Source: an uncultured Faecalibacterium sp.
GTDB lineage: Bacteria; Bacillota; Clostridia; Oscillospirales; Ruminococcaceae
Direction of reading: 5' to 3'
DNA length: 64,000 bases
NCBI GenBank assembly: GCA_937907025.1
Contig: CALESJ010000027.1
Location: 62,001-126,000, forward strand
Below, one piece after another: positions 41,409 to 47,799 of the stretch (its first letter is position 1; each line of letters starts with the position of its first letter). Made by a program: the position numbers and the translations under genes. The notes under the pieces were generated by a model. It searched no databases, was not told the DNA's origin, and saw only the letters and a list, made by a program, of their open reading frames with translations.

Positions 41409-41427
41409 TGTCAATAAAATTATGAAA

Positions 41428-42180
41428 TTACCGGCTGCTCCGGGACAGCTCCTGCTTTTCCGGGCGCAGTTTCTGGCAGTACTGGGTACAGAGCTTATCG
41501 GTACACTGAGAACATTGCAGCGCTGCGTTGGAGTGGTCCCAGAAGCGCTCAGGATACATCATCACGCACAGTTCCCACACCAGCCAGGCGGCGATGGACA
41601 GCAACACCAGCGAAACCGCGAAGAAGCCGCCCATAAAAATCAGCGGGGAGAACATCATCAGGTGGTCCCAATTGAAGATACGGCAGGTGGTACAGCAGCG
41701 ATTTTTCATAATCAGCCGGAAGGGACACCAGATCAAAACACAAATCAGATCACACACATAAAAGAACACCGAGATCATGAACAGCAAGACCTTGTCGATC
41801 ACGCCGGTGGAATACAGCACGCCGATAACCGCAATGAGCACACACCAAAGCAAAAACACCTTATAAGCTGCCTTGGTAGTGGACACGATGTAATTTTTCA
41901 GGGCTTCGTAGTTGATCTTTTCCCGGATAGGACGGAAACGATTGGCAAACAACTTCTGAGAGCCCAGCGGCACCTTATTCTTGATGGGAAAAATCTGCAG
42001 GATCATATCCACGACCCAAACAAGCCATAAAAGATGCAGCGGTGAGAACCCTTGAAAGAAGTTCCAGCCATCCAGAATGGAGAAAGTCTGCCGATGAAAA
42101 AGGCTCAGGCCTATGCAGATGGCAAAAATCACACATCGCCCAATCAATCGTGCCACATAAATCTTTCTTGTCCTGGACAT
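41428..42180 (-). CDS. Membrane protein with C-terminal cysteine cluster, function unknown
   Basis: 250 aa with four to five hydrophobic segments: about 10-25, 45-65, 105-125, 130-155 and 175-200. Between segments, CCTTC occurs, and the cytoplasmic or external tail has CSQCTDKLCTQYCQ, a four-cysteine cluster that could bind a metal or iron-sulfur cluster. I do not recognise the family. The ATG at 42180 has AGAAGG 7 bases upstream; a frame extension of 24 residues is unlikely to be translated. It lies downstream of the tRNA-Leu genes but behind their terminator. Confidence 0.7.
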   Translation of the reverse strand: MSRTRKIYVARLIGRCVIFAICIGLSLFHRQTFSILDGWNFFQGFSPLHLLWLVWVVDMILQIFPIKNKVPLGSQKLFANRFRPIREKINYEALKNYIVSTTKAAYKVFLLWCVLIAVIGVLYSTGVIDKVLLFMISVFFYVCDLICVLIWCPFRLIMKNRCCTTCRIFNWDHLMMFSPLIFMGGFFAVSLVLLSIAAWLVWELCVMMYPERFWDHSNAALQCSQCTDKLCTQYCQKLRPEKQELSRSSR

Positions 42181-42261
42181 GACTGCCTTCTTTCTTGTAT
42201 CATACCCGTTTTTGATTTCTGAAAAGTCCGCACTCGTTTTGTACGGAAACAAAACTCAAAA

Positions 42262-42293
42262 GAAAATCCCGAACGTGATCACGTTCGGGATTT
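42262..42293 (-). terminator. Terminator of tRNA-Leu copy 1
   Basis: AATCCCGAACGTGATCACGT with its mirror arm forms a perfect hairpin directly after the CCA, followed by TTTTCTTTTG on the minus strand. Confidence 0.92.
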
Positions 42294-42380
42294 TGGTGCG
42301 GATGAAGGGATTTGAACCCACACTCTTTTAAGGGAACTAGAACCTGAATCTAGCGCGTCTGCCAGTTCCGCCACATCCGC
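42294..42380 (-). tRNA. tRNA-Leu(CAG), copy 1
   Basis: 87 nt with encoded CCA. The acceptor is GCGGATG paired with CATCCGC, and the anticodon stem CTAGA/TCTAG holds loop TTCAGGT, so the anticodon is CAG, reading CUG. The D arm has GGCAGACGCGC and the long variable arm is typical of Leu. It is a full copy of the second gene 240 bp away. Confidence 0.97.
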
Positions 42381-42420
42381 ATATTCTGTTGTCAACCGGC
42401 CGCGCCGGACGACATGTATT

Positions 42421-42449
42421 ATTATACACACAGGTCGGGCACTTGTCAA
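42421..42449 (-). promoter_or_regulatory. Promoter of tRNA-Leu copy 1
   Basis: Consensus -35 TTGACA (42444-42449), 17-bp spacer, -10 TATAAT (42421-42426). Confidence 0.92.
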
Positions 42450-42501
42450 CACCTTTTTTACAATTTTTTTATTCCTGCTGCAAGAGCAAAAAAAGCCAAA
42501 A

Positions 42502-42533
42502 GAAAATCCCGAACGTGATCACGTTCGGGATTT
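42502..42533 (-). terminator. Terminator of tRNA-Leu copy 2
   Basis: Identical to the hairpin of copy 1, directly after the tRNA 3' end. Confidence 0.92.
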
Positions 42534-42620
42534 TGGTGCGGATGAAGGGATTTGAACCCACACTCTTTTAAGGGAACTAGAACCTGAATCTAGCGCGTCT
42601 GCCAGTTCCGCCACATCCGC
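42534..42620 (-). tRNA. tRNA-Leu(CAG), copy 2
   Basis: Identical in sequence to copy 1 (anticodon CAG). It has its own promoter and terminator, so dosage of this CUG-reading tRNA is doubled. That fits the high CTG codon use of the window. Confidence 0.97.
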
Positions 42621-42661
42621 ATATTCTGTTTGTCGGCCGGTGTTCCCGAGCGACGAATATT

Positions 42662-42690
42662 ATTATACACACAGTGTCCCCCTTTGTCAA
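42662..42690 (-). promoter_or_regulatory. Promoter of tRNA-Leu copy 2
   Basis: Consensus -35 TTGACA (42685-42690), 17-bp spacer, -10 TATAAT (42662-42667). Confidence 0.92.
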
Positions 42691-42778
42691 CACTTTTTTC
42701 AAAAAAACTGTATTTTTCTGCCAGGTTCATTGAAAGTGCGGTTCCACGTTATTTTACAATTTAGAAACATGCTATCGG

Positions 42779-42807
42779 TTGGCCATTCCCTCTTTTCATG
42801 CTATAAT
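42779..42807 (+). promoter_or_regulatory. Promoter of the DUF975 gene
   Basis: -35 TTGGCC (42779-42784), 17-bp spacer, -10 TATAAT (42802-42807). Confidence 0.75.
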
Positions 42808-42857
42808 AGGGGAAAATTTTCAGCCTGTCACAGGCTGCTTCCTCAGGAGGATTTTGT

Positions 42858-43646
42858 ATGTGGACCTGTTCCCTTTTGAAGCAAAATGCGAAGAGCGCTC
42901 TGTCCGGTACTTATTGGCCCGCGTTCGCCCTTTGTTTGCTGTTGACCTTTGTCGGTGTAGGCAGTTATTCTGTCAGCACCTCCTACTATTTTGAGGAGGG
43001 AGTCGATCGCCTGGATACCATGATGCACGGCCGGGTCTGGACCGGTGAAACCCACCAGAATTTTATCTGGCAGGAGCTGGCCGGTATTCCCACTATCGTC
43101 TGGACGATCCTCCTGGCCGTTCTTTTGGTGGCACTGGTAATCGTGGTCCTTTGGTCCTCTTTTATCACGGCACCACTGACAGTCGGCCGCAACCGCTTCT
43201 TCATGGAAAACCGCCAGAGTCCCGCGCCGCTGCGCACGGCCACCACGGTTTTCCGCACTCCGTACCTGAATGTAGTCAAGGTAAGCTTTCTGGTTGGGCT
43301 CAAGACCATTCTGGGGTATTTTCTGTTCCTGATCCCCGGTATTTACTGGACGTACTGTTATCTGATGGTCCCCTATCTGCTGGCTGAAAACCCTTATATG
43401 AGCACAGGCCGGGCCATGCAGCTGAGCCGGGAAATGATGTACGGCGAAAAGTGGCACACCTTTTTGCTGGGGCTCTCCTTTATCGGCTGGGCACTGTTGG
43501 GAATCCTGACTTTGGGTATCGGACTGCTGTTTCTGGAACCGTATTATCAGGCCACCATGGCGGAACTGTATGCCGCCCTGCGCAGCAAAGCCTTCGCCAT
43601 GAACATGACCGATTCCAGCGAATTGGGCGGTTTTGTGCGACACTGA
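42858..43646 (+). CDS. DUF975 family integral membrane protein
   Basis: 262 aa with about six membrane segments. The family pattern is visible: an N-terminal LLKQNAKSALSGTYWPAF, then WSSFITAPLTVGRNRFFMENR. LKTILGYFLFLIPGIYWTYCY and RAMQLSREMMYGEKW follow. Function of the family is unknown. CAGGAGG lies 8 bases before the ATG. It has its own promoter; the tRNA-Ser promoter begins right after its stop. Confidence 0.88.
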   Translation: MWTCSLLKQNAKSALSGTYWPAFALCLLLTFVGVGSYSVSTSYYFEEGVDRLDTMMHGRVWTGETHQNFIWQELAGIPTIVWTILLAVLLVALVIVVLWSSFITAPLTVGRNRFFMENRQSPAPLRTATTVFRTPYLNVVKVSFLVGLKTILGYFLFLIPGIYWTYCYLMVPYLLAENPYMSTGRAMQLSREMMYGEKWHTFLLGLSFIGWALLGILTLGIGLLFLEPYYQATMAELYAALRSKAFAMNMTDSSELGGFVRH

Positions 43647-43675
43647 AAAAAGTGAAGAAAAAGTCAAAAAAACTA

Positions 43676-43704
43676 TTGACAGATGCCTTTCATATTGCTA
43701 TAAT
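43676..43704 (+). promoter_or_regulatory. Promoter of tRNA-Ser
   Basis: Perfect -35 TTGACA (43676-43681) and -10 TATAAT (43699-43704) with a 17-bp spacer. Confidence 0.93.
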
Positions 43705-43737
43705 AACTTTTGCAGTTTGGCGTTGCCGAGCTGCTAT

Positions 43738-43829
43738 GGAAAGATGGCTGAGCTGGTCTAAGGCGCACGACTGGAAATCGTGTAGGGCCCTGAAAGCCCT
43801 CGAGGGTTCGAATCCCTCTCTTTCCGCCA
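43738..43829 (+). tRNA. tRNA-Ser(GGA)
   Basis: 92 nt with encoded CCA and a long variable arm (GGGCCCTGAAAGCCCT). The acceptor GGAAAGA pairs with TCTTTCC and the anticodon loop CTGGAAA gives GGA, reading UCC/UCU. T arm GGGTTCGAATCCC. Confidence 0.97.
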
Positions 43830-43830
43830 G

Positions 43831-43867
43831 AAAAACCTTTCGGAAATTCCGAAAGGTTTTTTCTTTT
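43831..43867 (+). terminator. Intrinsic terminator of tRNA-Ser
   Basis: AACCTTTCGGAA and TTCCGAAAGGTT form the stem, followed by TTTTCTTTT. Confidence 0.92.
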
Positions 43868-43870
43868 GCC

Positions 43871-44794
43871 TTATTTCCTGCTGCCGATATGCAGTCTGGT
43901 TCTATACAAAAAGCAGCCTTCCCCCCTCATTGAACCGCCCCAGATTGTACGGACAGCACAAAAAAGCCTCAATGTAGGGAAATATAAAGTTTTAATGGGA
44001 GTGGCGCAGCGTGAGCGGTCAATCATCTCATTGGCCTCGCAGATTGAGGCCGGTTTATAGCGGTAAATACATTCAGTCTTGAGGATGGAAAAGAAATTTT
44101 CTGCCATAGCATTGTCGTAACAGTTTCCGCGTCTTGACATAGAGGGCGTAATGCCATAAGATCTTGTCAGGTTGAAGTATGCTTGTGAGGTGTACTGGAA
44201 CCCCTGGTCGCTGTGGAGCTGCAACTCCGCAGCGGCCCTTTTTTTCTCTCTGCGCATAGCCAGGCGAATGGTGTCCAGAACCAGATTTACTGTCTGCTCT
44301 GTACCAGTCTTGTAGGCAACAATGCTGTTATCATAAAGATCCCGAATCATGGACAGATACAGTACGCCTTGCTTCGTGTGGATGTAAGAAATATCCGTTA
44401 CCCATTTGCTATTGGGCCGGTCCGCAGAAAACTCCCTATTCAGCAGATTCTTATACTTGTGAACTTGCTGTCCCATCTGCTGCCACTTCCTGCGCCGCCG
44501 GATCTCTGCAAGCAAATCATATTTCTCCATAATACGCAAGATAGTCTTGGGATTACGGTGGATGCCTCGCTTCTTCAGCACCAGCCACATTCTGCGGTAG
44601 CCATACGTACAAAAGCTGCGCTCTCGCTGTTCCGCGATGATTTCTGCAATAGCCGCGTCTTTCTCCGGCCTGCCCATACGATGGACAAAATCATAATATC
44701 CGCTTCGGGACACCTGAAAGAAGCGACACATAACGGATACTGGATATTCATTTCTGTGCCGGTAGATCACGGCATATTTTGCCTTTGGCCTCAC
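43871..44794 (-). pseudogene. IS3-family transposase OrfB, C-terminus lost
   Basis: Retroviral-type integrase of an IS3 element. The N-terminal HTH_21 region (YPVSVMCRFFQVSRSGYY) and the DDE triad are present: WVTDISYIH, HSDQGFQY, ENFFSILKTE. After EANEMIDR the expected tail (the ..FYNHERIQ.. segment) is missing. The frame instead reads through the terminal inverted repeat and out of the element to 43871. This points to an internal deletion near the 3' end. Starts at GTG 44794, overlapping the second stop of the orfA frame by 4 bases. Confidence 0.85.
43931..43986 (+). repeat. Left terminal inverted repeat of the IS
   Basis: Imperfect partner of 45088-45143. Shared blocks in order: TGAAC, CCAG, ACGGACA, ACAAAAA, GCC, AATGTAGG, AAATA. 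Confidence 0.8.
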
Positions 44795-45063
44795 TTCCTT
44801 CCTGTGGAGCGCAGAAAATCCCGCAACAATTCGTTTTCCATCTTGAGTCGCTTGTTCTCGTACTTGTACTCCGCCAATGTTTTTGTAGGTTTACGTCCTC
44901 ATGTCTTCGGAAGGACAGGTTCCTTTAGCCAGCACTGTATGGCCCGCCGACTGATTTCATACTCCCGACTCAGCGCACGTTGGCTTTCTCCTGCGTGGAT
45001 TCGTGACACCACTTCTTCTCGTATCCCTAACGGATACTTTTTCATCCCTTTTTTCCCAGACAT
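44791..45063 (-). pseudogene. IS3-family OrfA with premature stop
   Basis: The frame from ATG 45063 encodes an IS3-type HTH protein (KYPLGIREEVVSRI, then LSREYEISRRAIQCWLKE). It hits a TGA at 44899-44901 (codon 55). Without that stop it continues in frame with the leucine-zipper-like KTLAEYKYENKRLKMENELL to a stop at 44791, giving the normal length of about 90 aa. The truncated 54-aa product would lack the zipper that mediates OrfA multimerisation. Confidence 0.8.
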
Positions 45064-45087
45064 AGCAAGACCCCCTAATGTAGTTCT

Positions 45088-45143
45088 ATTTTCCTACATT
45101 AAGGGGCTTTTTGTCTATTGTCCGTTTTTACTGGACCTGTTCA
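45088..45143 (-). repeat. Right terminal inverted repeat of the IS
   Basis: Partner of 43931-43986. Its inner end also holds a small palindrome (AATGTAG ... CTACATT) that could block transcription entering from rnr. Confidence 0.8.
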
Positions 45144-45182
45144 CATTGGGAAGGCTGCTTTTTTATTGAGTACAAAACAGAT

Positions 45183-47306
45183 TTACTGAGGCATGAACTC
45201 GAAGTCAATACGGCCCAGGGGCACATCGGCACCGGCGACCTTGATCTTGATGGGGCTGCCCAGCATCCAGGTCCGACCGGTCAGCGGGTCGGTCAGAGAA
45301 ACACCCTCGGTGACGGCAGCTTCGCCCTTGCACAGCTGCGCGGCCGGCACAAAGCCTTCCACTGTGTTCTCCAGGGCCACAAAGACGCCCCGTGCGGTGA
45401 TGCCGGAGATGGTGCCGTCATATACCTCACCCAGATGGCCGTGCATATACTCGGCCTTGTAGAGGTCTTCCACGTCACGCTCAATGCGCACAGCATCCAC
45501 TTCCTTGCGGCTTGACTGCTCGCTGGCATGGGTGGCAAACTCGGTATAATTCTTGACCAGGCGCTCCTGCGGCTCCCCAACCAGCATATCGGTCAGGATG
45601 CGATGAATAGCCAGGTCGGGATAGCGGCGGATGGGGCTGGTGAAATGGGCATAGTCCTTGAGGACCAGGCCAAAGTGGCCCAGCGGTTCCGGGCTGTACC
45701 GGGCCTTCTGCATGCTGCGCAGGATGCCGGTATGGACCGGAATGCGGATGGGGGTGTCCCGGGTTTCATCCAGCAGAGCGGACAGTTCCAGCTGGGTGGG
45801 AATCTCCCCCTTGAACACCGGGTTCAGGCCGCAGGCTTTCAGGGTCGCACGCAGCTTTTCCATCTTCTCCGCGTCGGGGGCCTCATGCACGCGGTACACG
45901 AACGGCACGCGATGGGTCCGACCGGCGTTGGCGGCGCACTGGTTGGCCAGCAGCATGAATTCCTCGATCATACATTCGGACACGCCGCGGCCACGCTTGA
46001 TGATATCCACGCAGCGGCCGGTCTGGGGGTCGATGACAAGCTTGGCTTCGTCGGACTCGATTTCCATGCTGCCGCGCTCCCGGCGCAGGGCCAGGCGCTT
46101 TTCATACAGTTCGTTCATCACCGGCAGCTGGGCCAGGACTTCGCTGTACTTGTTCTGCAGGTCCTCCCCTGCCGTGCCGTCCAGCAGGGCGTTGATTTCC
46201 TTATACACGCCCTTGACGCGGCTGCGGATGACCGACTTGACAAACTGGTAGCCATGGATGTTGCCGTTTTCGTCCAGGCGCATCAGGCAGGAGAAAGCCA
46301 GACGGTCTTCCCCTTCGTTCAGGCTGCAGATGCCGTTGGACAGCTGCTGAGGCAGCATGGGAATGACCTTGTCCGCATAATAGATGCTGGTGGCGCGCTC
46401 GTAGGCTTCCTTGTCCAGGGCGGTATCCGGGCGGACATAATGGCTGACATCGGCGATGTGGACCCCCAGCTCATATCCGCCATCCTGGAGGTGCATCAGA
46501 CTGATGGCGTCGTCGATGTCCTTGGTTTCGGCGCTGTCGATGGTAAAAATAGGCAGACCGCGCAGATCCATGCGGTGCGCCGCCTCATTGGGGTCGATCT
46601 GGGCATTGTCATAAGCGGAGGCTTCCTTCAGGACGTCCTCCGGGAATTCCTGGCGCACATCACGGCCGTACAGGATAGCCTTGGCGCATTCGCAGGCATA
46701 GTCCGAAGAGCCGAAGCGCTCAGTCACAGCGGCACGGTGGTCCATATGGCGGCCGCCGCGGCCGGTGAGCACAGCACCCACCTTATCGCCCAGCTGGGCA
46801 CCGTTGATGGCCTTCTTGTCCAGAATGATACGCACATCCCGGCAGCCGTCCGGTTCCACCGCCAGACGGCCATCTTCGGTCATGGTGATGGTACCTGCAA
46901 AGCTGTTGTGGGGTTCGGTGACTTCGATCACTTCGCCCTCAGCGCTGCCTTCCACCCGGGGATGAGCAAACAGTTTGACAAGGATCTTATCATGAGGCAT
47001 GGCGCCGTGCAGCGCGCGGCCGGGGATGAAGATATCACCGGTGCCATCATCCCGGGAGGCAAAGCCAAAGCGCGCTGCCAGCTTGACCAGCGTGCAGGGA
47101 ATGCCGGTGGGGGCGGATTCATTTTCAATGGTGGCCAGGCCCGGCGCATACTTGCCGTCGCGCACGGTCAACAGACCGGTGGCAACCATGCCGGACACAG
47201 TGCTGCGCAGGCGGGTGTTGTCCACCTGCAGATTGTTCTGCAGATCGCGCAGGGTGTGGGGACGCCGCTTGACGGCGTTCAGGATATTCTTTTGCAGTGG
47301 TGTCAT
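45183..47306 (-). CDS. rnr: Ribonuclease R
   Basis: Processive 3'-5' exoribonuclease that degrades structured RNA and helps process tmRNA and rRNA. 707 aa. An N-terminal winged helix (LQKNILNAVKRRPHTLRDL) and cold-shock domains precede the RNB catalytic domain with FTIDSAETKDIDDAISL (metal-binding aspartates) and HFTSPIRRYPDL. A C-terminal S1 domain (GEVYDGTISGITARGVFV) completes it; the Lys-rich tail of E. coli RNase R is absent. The ATG at 47306 has AGGAGAAAAA upstream; the longer open frame begins over the secG terminator. Its terminator is disrupted by the IS. Confidence 0.96.
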   Translation of the reverse strand: MTPLQKNILNAVKRRPHTLRDLQNNLQVDNTRLRSTVSGMVATGLLTVRDGKYAPGLATIENESAPTGIPCTLVKLAARFGFASRDDGTGDIFIPGRALHGAMPHDKILVKLFAHPRVEGSAEGEVIEVTEPHNSFAGTITMTEDGRLAVEPDGCRDVRIILDKKAINGAQLGDKVGAVLTGRGGRHMDHRAAVTERFGSSDYACECAKAILYGRDVRQEFPEDVLKEASAYDNAQIDPNEAAHRMDLRGLPIFTIDSAETKDIDDAISLMHLQDGGYELGVHIADVSHYVRPDTALDKEAYERATSIYYADKVIPMLPQQLSNGICSLNEGEDRLAFSCLMRLDENGNIHGYQFVKSVIRSRVKGVYKEINALLDGTAGEDLQNKYSEVLAQLPVMNELYEKRLALRRERGSMEIESDEAKLVIDPQTGRCVDIIKRGRGVSECMIEEFMLLANQCAANAGRTHRVPFVYRVHEAPDAEKMEKLRATLKACGLNPVFKGEIPTQLELSALLDETRDTPIRIPVHTGILRSMQKARYSPEPLGHFGLVLKDYAHFTSPIRRYPDLAIHRILTDMLVGEPQERLVKNYTEFATHASEQSSRKEVDAVRIERDVEDLYKAEYMHGHLGEVYDGTISGITARGVFVALENTVEGFVPAAQLCKGEAAVTEGVSLTDPLTGRTWMLGSPIKIKVAGADVPLGRIDFEFMPQ

Positions 47307-47403
47307 CTGGTTTTTCTCCTCCCTGACGTCGCTCCGCCGGCCGGCGGAGCCCTTCCGTGCGGGCCGTGCCCGCAATACCTTTTCTGTACAGAAACTTTCC
47401 CAT

Positions 47404-47437
47404 AAAAAACGGCCCGCGGGTTTCTGCGGGCCGTTTT
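47404..47437 (-). terminator. Intrinsic terminator after secG
   Basis: AAAACGGCCCGC and GCGGGCCGTTTT form the stem, followed by TTTTTTATGG on the minus strand. It lies between secG and rnr. Confidence 0.88.
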
Positions 47438-47448
47438 CTGTCAAATGG

Positions 47449-47694
47449 TTACAGGCGGGCGTTGACAACGCTGACAACCAGCGCGGCAATCAGGAACACA
47501 GCGCCCAGGATCTTGGTGAATTTGGCCAGCTTGGCATCCAGGCCACGCTCGCGGCCGGCAGCCATAAAGCTGTTATCGCCCATGATGGCGCTGGACAGGC
47601 CGCGGCCCTTCTGCTCCTGCGCCAGGGTGAACACAATGATCAGCAGGCAGGCAATGATCAGGATCACGCCGAACACGATTTCATAGATTCCCAT
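47449..47694 (-). CDS. secG: Preprotein translocase subunit SecG
   Basis: 81-aa partner of SecY and SecE in the translocon. Two hydrophobic segments (about 5-23 and 58-78) flank the characteristic hydrophilic loop (LAQEQKGRGLSSAIMG). The ATG at 47694 has AAGGAG 8 bases upstream, better than a GTG nine bases earlier that sits inside that site. It precedes rnr, an arrangement common in Firmicutes, with a terminator between. Confidence 0.95.
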   Translation of the reverse strand: MGIYEIVFGVILIIACLLIIVFTLAQEQKGRGLSSAIMGDNSFMAAGRERGLDAKLAKFTKILGAVFLIAALVVSVVNARL

Positions 47695-47728
47695 TTGTAG
47701 CACTCCTTCAAAGTCTCATGCAGATTAT

Positions 47729-47757
47729 ACTATACCACACCCAACCTTGAATTGCAA
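47729..47757 (-). promoter_or_regulatory. Promoter of secG
   Basis: -35 TTGCAA (47752-47757), 17-bp spacer, -10 TATAGT (47729-47734) on the minus strand. A TATAAT five bases further downstream could act as an overlapping -10. Confidence 0.7.
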
Positions 47758-47799
47758 GCAAATTTGGCGTGGTTTCTGCAAAAATACAGCCGCTCTGTT

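Larger units (their letters stand above)
42257..42630 (-). repeat. Direct duplication of a tRNA-Leu unit (134 bp identical, period 240 bp)
   Basis: Positions 42257-42390 and 42497-42630 are identical, covering terminator, tRNA and a few flanking bases. The promoters upstream are similar but not identical, so the copies have diverged only outside the gene. Confidence 0.95.
43931..45143 (-). mobile_element. Degenerate IS3-family insertion sequence (1213 bp)
   Basis: The element starts TGAACCGCCCCAG on the plus strand and ends CTGGACCTGTTCA, i.e. TGAACAGGTCCAG on the other strand, with TG...CA ends. The terminal repeats stay alignable for about 55 bp (shared blocks ACGGACA, ACAAAAA, AATGTAGG). 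CAT flanks both ends (43928-43930 and 45144-45146), a 3-bp target duplication as expected for IS3/IS150 types. orfA has a nonsense codon and orfB a lost C-terminus, so it is probably immobile on its own. Confidence 0.88.
43908..45164 (-). terminator. rnr terminator split by the IS insertion
   Basis: AAAAAGCAGCCTTCCC at 43908-43923 is exactly complementary to GGGAAGGCTGCTTTTT at 45148-45163. With the IS and one 3-bp duplicate removed they form a 16-bp hairpin with a short loop and T run on the minus strand. It sits directly after the rnr stop, so it was the rnr terminator. Confidence 0.85.
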
